Shown here: positions 1-12,297 of the stretch, one piece after another
Position numbering within the stretch: position 1 is the first letter of the stretch
Layout of the letters: each line of letters starts with the position of its first letter
NCBI RefSeq assembly: GCF_035594125.1
Contig: NW_026973704.1
Span: 402,501 to 466,500, forward strand
From: Scylla paramamosain
Lineage: Eukaryota > Arthropoda > Malacostraca > Decapoda > Portunidae
Direction of reading: 5' to 3'
DNA: 64,000 nt
The notes under the pieces: model-generated
Seen by the model: only the letters and a program-made list of their open reading frames with translations
Told to the model about the DNA's origin: nothing
Database searches by the model: none
Position numbers and translations under genes: made by a program

Positions 1-69
1 CTCTAACACGTTGCTAGATCTTACCTTTCCTGGTTGTTCTTATCGCTGTCTTCTTTTTAATCTGCTTTT

Positions 70-670
70 TTGTTCTCCTCCTTCACTAGGAAAGCCGACA
101 CGCTGCTTGTGTTAATACAGAGTACATGAAGAACGGAAAGCAGTCGTGGCACTTAACTAGAGTTTACTTTTTGCTGTTGTTCTTACCCTACTTCTTCTTC
201 TTCTTCTTCTTTTTTTTATTTTTTATGTTAATGTGTTTCTTGTTGTCCTCCTTTACGAAGAAAATGAACACACTTCTCTGATTGACACAGAGGATGCCAG
301 AACACAAAGAGGATGCACCAGTTACAGTAACACATCAATACTTTGCTGCAGTTCTGTTTTTGTCTTGATTTTTAGTCTTTTTCTTGTCCTCCATTAAGAA
401 AGCCAACACACTGCCTCGGTTAATGTAGAGTAAGTATATGACACAACAACAACAGTACCACTTAATAACTAGATTTTGTTTTGTTCTTATCTTTCCTCAC
501 TACACTGGTTAATATGGAGAACGAATAGAATACATCAATAATATTGCCACTTAATTAGATCCTGCTTTGTACTCATCTTTCCTCTCTTCTTGCTCATCCT
601 TCTTCTCTCGCTGCTCATTCACTTCTTGTTCTCTACGAAGGAAGCCAACACACTACACTACTTAATAAAG
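70..670. repeat. Degenerate tandem repeat, unit about 150-240 bp
   Basis: A block of the form AAAGCCRACACRCTGC, followed by TTAATRCAGAGTA and then CACTTAAYTAGA, recurs near positions 91, 260, 400 and 641 with many substitutions and length changes. No coding signal is visible. It reads as an old tandem array. The unit boundaries are approximate because the copies are strongly diverged. Confidence 0.5.
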
Positions 671-1070
671 AGTACGTACAGAGCGACGCAATGACCGTTC
701 CGCTCCACACCTTGAGTGACTCTTTCCCATGTGGTGCGTGGAAGAACACAAGACTTCTCATTTTTTTTTCTTTTTTTTTTCCTCCGTTACCTGGGAGTTG
801 CTGGGTTACATTTCCTGACAATATTTTTTGCTCTCATGCTTACTTGTCTTGTCTCTTGTCTGCTGTCTGTTGTTCAGTGTTTTCTCTCATCCAGCGTCTC
901 CTTTAATTTAGTCTGTACTAAGCAAAACACTTTATTTTGCAACTTTTATATGCTTTTTTTTTTTTTTACCTCTTCATGTCTCTGATAAAAAAATACAGAA
1001 AGCAAAATGAAAACAACAAAATATCCTTCATTCTCGCTTTCATGAACTTTGAGAAGAAAAGGAACGTAAG

Positions 1071-1336
1071 TTTTTTTTTCTTTTTATGTAGGAGGGACAC
1101 TGGCCAAGGGCAACAAAAAAAAAAAAGCCAACTGAGATGCCATTCCCAGAAAAGTGTCCAAAGCGGTAGTCAAAAACTGAAGGATAAGTGTCTTGAAACC
1201 TCCCTCTTGAAGGAATTCGAGTCAGAGGAAGGTGGAAATACAGAAGCAGGCAGGGAGTTCCAGAGTTTACCAGAGAAAGGGATGAATGACTGAGAATACT
1301 GGTTAACTCCTGCATTAGAGAGGCGGACAGAATAGG
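1071..1336 (-). mobile_element. LINE family 1, 3' end fragment (5'-truncated)
   Basis: The poly(T) near 1071-1086 is the poly(A) tail of a minus-strand insertion. The sequence then matches the 3' end of the LINE at 31862-35174, including the C-terminal RT-ORF region and the tail segment GGCCAAGGGCAACAAAA. Similarity stops near 1336. This is typical 5' truncation after target-primed reverse transcription. Confidence 0.8.
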
Positions 1337-1433
1337 TTGGTCAGTTTAGTTAACTCTTTAGGTGTCTTGATGTTCCTCTGTTATATATAAGACGCAGAAA
1401 GATGAAAAAGCATAATTAGGAATATATTTATTA

Positions 1434-2040
1434 ACCTGGAAAGTTGAAATGTTATCTTTGCTCACCTGAAAAGTATCTTGTGATTGGTTCATATTGTTCA
1501 CCTGAGTGGTTTAGAAATTCTGCCTGTCTCCAGTTTATTAGTTACGATGTTCCTCGTGGTTCAACTTGTTCACCTGGGAAATTGAAATGCCATCTTTGTT
1601 CACTGAGAAAATACCTGATAGCTTTTTCACATTGCTCACCTTAGCAATATGGAACTTTTGCCTTTCTCCAGTTCATTAATCGTTTTGTTTCTCGTGTTTA
1701 TCTGGAAAAAAAATAATAATTGATTGGTTAATTATCTAGAAAGTTGAAATACCACCTTTGTTCACGAGAAAAGCGCTCTATTTAAATTGGTCACCTAAGT
1801 AATATAGGAGTTGTCTTTCTTCAGTTCACAAGTCACCTTGTCTCTCGTGTCTGAGAATTGAATAAACAACCTGGAAAGTTGAAATGCCACCTTCCTTAAC
1901 CAGAGGAAAATGCCCCGATCACATTGCACACCTGAGTGGCATAGGACTGCTGCCTTTCTCAACATTATTAGTTTTGTTGATTCTCGTGTTTACCTGGAAA
2001 GCTGAAATGGCGCCTTTGCTCACCTGATAACTCACAGGAG
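1434..2040. repeat. Degenerate tandem repeat, unit about 125-160 bp, five units
   Basis: Each unit starts with a variant of ACCTGGAAAGTTGAAATG, seen near 1434, 1574, 1735, 1868 and 1992. Each continues with CTTTGYTCACCTGA and a CTGCCTTTCTCCAG-like block. Spacing is 140, 160, 135 and 124 bp. Short open frames across it are chance products of the repeat. Confidence 0.6.
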
Positions 2041-2319
2041 CTCTTACTTCCCTCCCTTTAGCAGTCCAGGTGGCTCTCGTCTTCACCTGAGCGGGATGCG
2101 TGTTAATTAAGCGTGAGTGAAGCGTTCATCCGAGTGCCCCCTCCCCCTGCATCTGTGCTGAGCCCTTGGGGGAGCGTAATGGCTGGCGCGGCACCCCTCA
2201 TGACGCTCCGCAGCCCACTGAGATCCCTGACGGAAAATGTGATAATCTGTGGGAAAAAAAGAAAAAGTCTTGGTTGTAAGAGATTGTGGGAGCTTTTACT
2301 TTTTTTTTTCCTGTAACTG

Positions 2320-2860
2320 TTGAATGGATTTTTCCGCAGCGGCCTATTTGTGTATATTGTATGGTTTGATTAATTTATTTGTTTTTAATGCCATAAAAAA
2401 GACTGTTATTAATCACAGCAATGCAGGAGGCATTTATTTTTTTCTTCATTCGTTAATTGCCGTATAAGTTATTTCTGTAGTGGATTTCCTTTTTCTTTTT
2501 TTTTTTTTTTTTTTTTTTTGTAATGCATGGGAAAGAATCTTAGCTGTAACAGTAGTGCAGCAAACATTTATTTATTTATTTTCTATCCTATCTGTTATTT
2601 CCGCAATGGGTTTCATTTTTTTTTTTTTTTTGCAATGCAGGGGAAATTTCATAGTTGTAACAATAGTGTAGGAAAAAAATAAAAAATTTCCATTTTTTAA
2701 TCGCCATACGTCATTCCCGCAGCGAGTTTTCTTATTTTTTTTCTTTGGTAATCCAGCGAAATGAATCTTAGTAATCTCAGTAATGCAAGAAACAATGAAT
2801 TCTTCCTCTCTTTAATCGCTCTACCTTTTATTATTTTCCACAGTGAGTTTCTCTTGTATA
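2320..2860. repeat. Degenerate tandem repeat, unit about 122 bp, five units
   Basis: The anchor TTTCCGCAGYGRGTTT recurs near 2329, 2471, 2593, 2712 and 2835, so spacing is 142, 122, 119 and 123 bp. Each unit also has a poly(T) run of variable length, then GTAATGCARGRGAAAKAATCTTAG and TTAATCGCC-like segments. The T runs account for most length differences. No gene is visible here. Confidence 0.6.
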
Positions 2861-2887
2861 AATTCAAAGTTGGTTCCTCTGTTTAAG

Positions 2888-2889
<2 letters not shown>

Positions 2890-2927
<38 letters not shown>
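2890..2927. repeat. (TC)n microsatellite
   Basis: Uninterrupted TC dinucleotide run ending just before the SINE. Confidence 0.95.
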
Positions 2928-2928
<1 letters not shown>

Positions 2929-2952
2929 GGCCTTAGTATAAGCATGATGTCT

Positions 2953-3215
2953 GGACCGCGGTAGCTCAGTCGGTAGCGCGTCTGACTACAGTGTAGGAAG
3001 TATCGGACTCGAATCCTAGTGGCAGCTGGAATTTTTTTGAGACGATTGCCTGCTCCTAGGTTTACCCAGCCTTAAATAGGAGCCGGTCAACTGTGATTGG
3101 TAACGTAAAGACTGTGGAAAAAGGAACTGGTCATCCTACTCTATATGCCGAGGACCAGGAAGGATGACGCTTCGAGTACCAGCCCTGGGTGGGCCAACAC
3201 TTTTTTTCTGAACAT
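2953..3215 (+). mobile_element. tRNA-derived SINE
   Basis: The first 73 bases are tRNA-like. A pol III A box TAGCTCAGTCGG lies at 2962-2973 and a B-box-like GGACTCGAATCC at 3005-3016. GGTAGCGCGTCTGACT in the head is the same as in arthropod tRNA-Trp, from memory. The acceptor stem does not close, so this is not a working tRNA. An unrelated body of about 180 bp follows and ends in a T-rich stretch near 3200-3207. The 3' boundary is uncertain. Confidence 0.65.
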
Positions 3216-4134
3216 CAATAGTTCCCACAATAGCTTTGTGCTAAATGTTTTGCCAGTTTTGCAGAATTTTTATTTTCTCTCCATCACGCGCTGGTAAAGT
3301 AACCTAAAAAAATATAAAAAAATCTTTTTCTTTTTCTTTCATATTTCTTTTTTCTTTCTTTGTTTTTTTAAATTTTTTCATATTCGTTTTGTTCTTTTCT
3401 TTTCTGTACCTTTCTTGTTTTTTTTATCTTGCTCTATCTTTCATTATTTTCTTTTTTCCTTTTTTTTTCTTCTTTTCAGCATTGTCCTCCTGCACTATTA
3501 CATGTTTTTCCTGTAAGCTTAATTGTTTGGTATTTAATTTCTTCCCTCCCGCCTGCAAAGTATTAGTGCGTCATTATAAGTCCTGGCAGCAGTGAGCCCC
3601 GCCTTCCATCACAGCTAATATCTCCCAAGTTACGCCGTTAACATCAAAACTTTCTTATTTTTCCTTCTAGTATTAAAAACCTGCAATGGAGCGACTCACA
3701 GTAAAGTGTTTTTTTTTTTTTTTCTGCAGTTTTTTTTATTTTTTCTTAACTTTTTTCTTTAATTTTGAGTTTTGTCTTTTTAATGTCTATGTAACTGCCC
3801 GCTTCCTTGCCTGTCTGTCTGTTTGTCTGTCTGTCTTTCTGTTTGCCTATTTTTTTTTTTTTTTTAGATTTTGTCAGTCTTGCTTCTGTGTGTGTATGTT
3901 TGTCTGTCTGCAGAAATACATGTACGTATGTTTTATTTTTTTACTTTACTTTTTTATTTCATAATTTCTTTCATTTTCTCTTCCTTTCTCTCCCGTTTTC
4001 TTTTTGTCGCAGGTTCTTTTTCGTTTTCTTTCTTTCTTCCTTTCTTTCTTCTTTCTTTCTTTCTCTCTTTCTTTCTTTTTTATTTATTTCTTTCCCTCCC
4101 TCCCTCCCTCCCTCACTCCCTCCCTCCTAAGGCT

Positions 4135-4136
<2 letters not shown>
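3216..4136. other. T-rich non-coding stretch
   Basis: Poly(T), TTTC and CTGT-rich low-complexity DNA. Open frames here are phenylalanine/serine/leucine-rich translations of the repeats. No gene is seen. Confidence 0.7.

Positions 4137-4215
<79 letters not shown>
4137..4215. repeat. (CA)n microsatellite
   Basis: About 39 CA units, followed by an (AAAT)n tract. Confidence 0.97.
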
Positions 4216-4216
<1 letters not shown>

Positions 4217-4397
4217 TAAATAAATAAATAAAAATAAATAAATAGAAAAAAAAAGGACAACCGACTCACCTCCCCCGCCATCAAATCCCAACCTTTCCTA
4301 ATGAGACCCAGAGCAAGATAAGCACAAGGCAATTGGAATGATGAAGGCGAACGTACGTCTGGATATTAGAACGTAAAGCTTTGGATTAACTTTGACA

Positions 4398-4574
<177 letters not shown>

Positions 4575-4718
4575 AGTGATGTGCGTTAAGTGTGAGATGA
4601 AGTGTGTATTATTTGTTGGTCCAGTGTAAGGCGTGTTGAAGTGTCCTCTTACTCTTACTACTCTTACTCTTGTGTTGTGTGTGTTTTTGATTGATGGAAT
4701 AATGACTGGGTTTATGTG

Positions 4719-4719
<1 letters not shown>

Positions 4720-4772
<53 letters not shown>
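4720..4772. repeat. (GT)n microsatellite
   Basis: Uninterrupted GT run of about 26 units. Confidence 0.97.
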
Positions 4773-6506
<1,734 letters not shown>

Positions 6507-6888
6507 CGAGGGAGAGATAAATACAGGGCGTAACGCGAGTTTCTGCAAATACTGAAAGAGGTGAAAGAACGTGTAATTCTAAGTAGGAGATGTTGTATAC
6601 ACATATGCATTGTAAGGCTTTGTTTACCCGTCAGTGGAGTTGAAAATGTACGGGACTCGCGGGTGTGCTCTGTGACATGACGGACACACGGTTGCATTGT
6701 CGCAGCCTCGGAGGTGCCGCTGAGTCAAATTGCGAATTGTTTAATCTTATTTTTTGCAGGCTGTGGAATATTACAGTATCTCATAACAAGAAAAATATCA
6801 TCAAAAAGCATGTAGTTTACCGATAAGCATTACACGACAACATTATTGCGGTGATTAAAAATACTCCTGTAAAATGCGATTATACGTA

Positions 6889-7022
<134 letters not shown>

Positions 7023-7199
7023 GCAAAAATAACCCCTGCAGTGAAGTAATCAAGATAAGTAATAATAATAAATAATAAATAATAAATTCAGCAAGCACAG
7101 GTAACCAGCAGGGAAGCAGGAGCCAATGTTTATCCTCAATTTCCAGATGGATTTCTCTTACGATATTCATGAACACAGGAATAGGCCAATGCTCACCAG

Positions 7200-7330
7200 T
7201 GAAATACATCTCGATTTCTGGAAAGCCCCTGACAAGGACCCTCATGCGAGACTCCTAGACAAACTACACTCAGCATAAATACATCATTCATATGCCAGGA
7301 TCAGGAGGTGGCTGGGAAAAGACGATGGTC
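7200..7330 (+). pseudogene. Degenerate LINE reverse-transcriptase fragment
   Basis: The plus strand near 7209-7325 reads LDFWKAPDKDPHARLLDKL, then a stop and IRRWLGK. This fits the RT core block LDF-KAFDKVPH-RLL-KL of CR1-like LINEs, with the central F changed. Only about 40 codons are recognisable and at least one stop interrupts them. It is a relic, not a gene. Confidence 0.5.
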
Positions 7331-7783
7331 TGTACTGAATGGCTGAATCTCGCTGTAATTATGTCATTTGTCGTGAACCTGAGGATTAACCCGTAGTGGT
7401 GAACGTTTGAGGTGCTCATCGGACTGTTTCACAGACTACAGAGCTGATGAGTTCGTTTCACAGGCATGCTATTTATTTATTTATTTTTATTTATTTATTT
7501 TTTCTGTATCAAGATGCAGAATCCTCGCTAAACTTTTTAGAAGAAGGAAAACACCTTCAGAAATCTTTATACCTTCTGCTATAGCCTGTTAAAAACTTTA
7601 AACAAAAAATGCTGAAACGTTCAAGAACCCACTTACTCAATGTATATAGAAAATAAGAATTGCAACTGATAGATTACTGCTTTACTGACTTATCGCTCGT
7701 GTCTTTGAAGCTGAAGCTGTCACCGTAATGGAAAGTTGCTTGTAAACATGCTTGAGACTGGAAGTGCAAAAGTGGCAGAGAAA

Positions 7784-7785
<2 letters not shown>

Positions 7786-7864
<79 letters not shown>
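7786..7864. repeat. (CA)n microsatellite
   Basis: Uninterrupted CA run. Confidence 0.97.
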
Positions 7865-7866
<2 letters not shown>

Positions 7867-8124
7867 CAGTATTCGTGTAGGTTGAGTAAATTCGCGTTCC
7901 CGAGACTAGAGCCGCGAGGTGTTGACCCAGCGTGCCTCCCTCCCTTTCTCCTTCCCTTCCCTCTCACCTTTCGCACCTTTCTGTCCGTTTCCTCCCTTTT
8001 CGTTACAATATATATATATTTTTTTTTTATGAAGGAGAGGCACCAGCCAAGGGCAACAAGATCATAATTAAAAAAGGCCACTGAGGCGCCGGTCCCCGAA
8101 CAGTCAAAAAGTGGTCTTCAAAAA

Positions 8125-8397
8125 TTAAAGGATAAGTTTCTTGAAACCTCCCTCTTGAAAATAGGAGGGAGGAAATACAGAAGTGGAAAGGGAGTTCCAG
8201 AGTTTACCGGAGAAAGGGATGAATGATTGAGAATACTGGTTAACTCTTGCATGCATTAGAGAGGTGGACAGAATATGGGTAAGAGAAAGAAAAGACTTGT
8301 GCAGCGAAGCCGTGGGAGGAGGGAGGCATGCAGTTAGCAAGATCAGAAGAGCAGTTAGCATAAAAATAGCGGTAGAAGATAGCAAGAGATACAACAC

Positions 8398-8490
<93 letters not shown>

Positions 8491-11168
8491 CTGAAGACAG
8501 TGAGTTAGAGGAGAGGAGTTGCTAAGACAAAAAACATCTGATTCCACCTTGTCTAAAAGAATCGTATAAGTGGAACACCCCCCCCCTATACATATGAAGC
8601 ATACTCTATACATAGGCGGATAAGGGCCCTGTACAGAGTGAGCTGCTGGTAAGGGGGTGGGGGAGAAAAACTGGCAGAGACGACTCAGAACGCCTAAGTT
8701 CATAGAACCTGTTTTAGCTAGAGATGAGATGTGAAGTTTGCAGTTAAGACAGTAAAGGATAGTAAATTAAAAATAAAGTAAAGTTTACTTTAGAAGTAAA
8801 GGATAGACCGAGAACGCTCAGTGTAGAAAAGGGAGACAGTTGGATGTCACTGGAGAGGAGGGGATAGTTATCTGGAAGGTTGTGTCGAGTTGATAGATAA
8901 AGGATTGAGTTTTGAAACACTGAACAATACTAAGTTTGTCCTACCTCAATCGCAGATTTTAAAGATCAGAAGTTAGGCGTTCTGTGGCTTCCCTGCATGA
9001 AATGTATACTTCCTGAAGGGTTGGACGTCTATGAAAAGACGTGGAAAAGTGCAGGGTGGTTTCATCAGCGTAGGAGTGGAAAGGACAAGAAGTTTGGTTT
9101 AGAAGTTCATTGATGAATAATAAGAAGAGAGTGGGTGACAGGACAGAACCCTGAGGAACACCACTGTTAATAGATTTAGGAGAAGAACAGTGACCGTCTA
9201 CCACAGCACCAATAGAACGGTCAGAAAGGAAACTTGAGATGAAGTTACAAAGAGAAGGATAGAAACCGTAGGAGGGTAGTTTTGAAATCAAAGCTTTGTG
9301 CCAGACTCTATCAAAAGCTTTTGATATGTCCAAGGCAACAGCAAAAGTTTCACCAAAGTTTCTAAAAGAGGATGACCAAGACTCAGTAAGGAAAGCCAGA
9401 AGATCACCAGTAGAGCGGCCTTGACGGAACCCATACTGGCGATCAGATAGAAGGTTGTGAAGTGACAGATGTTTAAGAATCTTCCTGTTGAGGATAGATT
9501 CAAAAACTTTAGATAGTCAGGAAATTAAAGCAATAGGACGGTAGTTTGAGGGATTAGAACGGTCACCCTATTTAGGAACAGGTTGAATGTAGGCAAACTT
9601 CCAGCAAGAAGGAAAGGTAGATGTTGACAGACAGAGCTGAAAGAGTTTGACTAGGCAAGGTGCAAGCACGGAGGCACAGTTTCGGAGAACAATAGGAGGG
9701 ACCCCATCAGGTCCATAAGCCTTCCGAGGGTTTAGGCCAGCGAGGGCATGGAAAACATCATTGCGAAGAATTTTAATAGGTGGCATGAAGTAGTCAGAGG
9801 GTGGAGGAGAGGGAGGAACAAGCCCAGAATCGTCCAAGGTAGAGTTTTTAGCAAAGGTTTGAGCAAAGAGTTCAGCTTTAGAAATAGATGTGATAGCAGT
9901 GGTGCCACCTGGTTGAAATAGAGGAGGGAAAGAAGAAGAAGCAAAGTTATTGGAGATATTTTTGGCTAGATGCCAGAAATCACGAGGGGAGTTAGATCTT
10001 GAAAGGTTTTGACACTTTCTGTTAATGAAGGAGTTTTTGGCTAGTTGGAGAACAGACTTGGCATGGTTCCGGGCAGAAATATAAAGTGCATGAGATTCTG
10101 GTGATGGAAGGCTTAAGTACCTTTTGTGGGCCACCTCTCTATCATGTATAGCACGAGAACAAGCTGTGTTAAACCAAGGTTTAGAAGGTTTAGGACGAGA
10201 AAAAGAGTGAGGAATGTACGCCTCCATGCCAGACACTATCACCTCTGTTATGCGCTCAGCACACAAAGCCGGGTCTCTGACACGGAAACAGTAGTCATTC
10301 CAAGGAAAATCAGCAAAATACCTCCTCAGGTCCCCCCAACTAGCAGAGGCAAAACGCCAGAGGCACCTTCCTCAGGAGGGATTGGAGTAATAGGACAAGA
10401 TAAAGATATGAGATTGTGATCGGAGGAGCCCAACGGAGAAGAAAGGGTGACAGCATAAGCAGAAGGATTAGAGGTCAGGAAAAGGTCAAGAATGTTGGGC
10501 TTATCTCCAAGACGGTCAGGAATACGAGTAGGGTGTTGCACCAATTGCTCTAGGTCATGGAGGATAACAAAGTTGTAGACTATTTCACCAGGATGGTCAG
10601 TGAAGGGAGAGGAAAGGTGGTGAACATTGAAGTCTCCAAGAATGGAGATCTCTGCAAAAGGGAAGAGGGTCAGAATGTACTCCACTTTGGAAGTTAAGTA
10701 GTCAAAGAATTTCTTATAGTCAGAGGAGTTAGGTGAGAGGTATACAGCACAGATAAATTTAGTATGAGAGTGACTCTGTAGTCATAGCCAGATGATGGAA
10801 AACTCGGAAGATTCAAGAGCGTGGGCACGAGAGCAGGTTAAGTCATTGCGCACATAAACGCAGCATCCAGCTTTGGATCGAAAATGAGGATAGAGAAAGT
10901 AGGAGGGAACAGAAAATGGGCCACTGTCAGTTGCCTCAGACACCTGAGTTTCAGTGAGGAAAAGAAGATGAGGTTTAGAAGAGGAGAGGTGGTGTTCTAC
11001 AGATTGAAAATTAGATCTTAGACCGCGAATGTTGCATAAGTTAATGAAGAAAAAGTTGAGGGGGGTGTCAAGACACTTAAGGTCGTCGACAGAAAGGCAG
11101 TCCGACCTGGGGACATTTATGGTCCCCTCCCCAGATGGGGACTCCGAGGCTGGTGTAGGAGTCGCCAT
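8125..11168 (-). pseudogene. LINE family 1 EN-RT polyprotein, broken copy
   Basis: Remnant of a single ORF encoding an AP-endonuclease-like domain and a reverse transcriptase. Visible pieces are the start [15 protein letters not shown] at 11168, [11 protein letters not shown] (endonuclease Glu), ILGDFNVHH and SSDHNLISL (endonuclease), and RT blocks SKAFDRVWHKAL and SGVPQGSVLSPTLFLLFINE. The catalytic YADD box is changed to YADE. Several stops and frameshifts separate the pieces, at about 10780, 10326, 9510 and 8959. The frame is also overwritten by (GA)n at 8401-8490. It cannot make a functional protein. Confidence 0.85.
8401..8490. repeat. (GA)n microsatellite grown inside LINE family 1
   Basis: The run sits where the two other family-1 copies (34757-34763 plus, 44730-44740 minus) have only a short CTCTCTC, and it replaces the neighbouring bases. 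The LINE sequence resumes on both sides. Confidence 0.9.
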
Positions 11169-11673
11169 GATGATTTTAAAATTTTTGAGTGAAGGGTGTG
11201 TGTGTTATTAGGTGCTTGTAGTTTTGTGTGGAGGAAGAGAGTTGTCTTTAGAGGGCAGGCTGTGACTGCCCCCTTGTGTTGTGACACACAAAGGGAAACG
11301 TTCAGTGAGGTCACAGCTGGGTTTAATGATAAGTTCACAGCACCCCCTGAACAGTGCTTTAGACCTCATTGGGAGTAATTATCATTTCGGCAGGTGTCTA
11401 CTGCCTCCTCCTCTGGCTTTCATTATATAATAGCACACTCCTAGAAAAGAAGTGATGAAATTAACAAAGTATGTCATAAAAAACACATTTAACATTCTCT
11501 TATTTCAAAATTACATCAAAGAAAATGTACGTTTAAAAAGTGGACTGTTACATCTTTCTTTTCTTGATGTTTGGTCTCTGCAGGTGTTCTTTAATTAATT
11601 ACAAGGTATTCACGAAGGAAGGAAGGAGGGAGGGAAGGAACAATGAAAAGGATTAGTGTTTATGAGAGATAGA

Positions 11674-11680
<7 letters not shown>

Positions 11681-11770
<90 letters not shown>

Positions 11771-11781
11771 TACTCTCCATT

Positions 11782-11877
<96 letters not shown>
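11681..11877. repeat. (GA)n and (TA)n microsatellites
   Basis: GA run to 11768, a 15-base gap, then TA run 11784-11877. Open frames here are ERER and IYIY repeat translations. Confidence 0.97.
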
Positions 11878-11879
<2 letters not shown>

Positions 11880-12021
11880 AACATAAGTTAACAATTCAGT
11901 AAGATTTCATGAATACTATGCGGGGGGAAGGGGAAGTACAAGTATTTCCTTTTCCTTTTAGAAAACTTATTAACATAATGTTATGTATTTATTTCACTGA
12001 TTAATCTTTAACTAGTAATTG

Positions 12022-12025
<4 letters not shown>

Positions 12026-12079
<54 letters not shown>

Positions 12080-12106
12080 CTGCTTATCACACCCATTCAT
12101 TTCTAG

Positions 12107-12153
<47 letters not shown>
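12026..12153. repeat. Compound (GT)n-(GA)n ... (TC)n microsatellite
   Basis: GT 12026-12053, GA 12053-12079, a short unique spacer, then TC 12108-12153. The GA and TC runs are complementary and could fold on each other. Confidence 0.95.
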
Positions 12154-12156
<3 letters not shown>

Positions 12157-12297
12157 AAATGATATCTAATGATATCTATGTATGAATGTATGTAAGAATG
12201 AATGAAGATTTTAAAAGATGGAAAGATAAGCGAAAATAAGAAAAGAGAAGTAATTTTTTTCCTGACCACGAGAAATTTGCTAGCAGTTATGTGTGGT

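Larger units (their letters stand above)
8021..11412 (-). mobile_element. LINE family 1, near full-length, decayed copy
   Basis: A minus-strand non-LTR retrotransposon that aligns by eye along its whole length with the plus-strand copy at 31862-35174. Its 5' end (GGAGGAGGCAG on the minus strand) lies near 11412. Its poly(A) tail is the T run at 8021-8029, beside a short (TA)n. It keeps the order 5' UTR, endonuclease, reverse transcriptase, short 3' UTR. It differs by many substitutions, several indels and a microsatellite expanded inside it at 8401-8490. Confidence 0.9.

Noticed and set aside
7438..7465. CTGATGAG followed by a stem-like TTCG, resembling a hammerhead ribozyme core
   Set aside because: The required GAAA/CGAAAC strand and closing helices are not found nearby.
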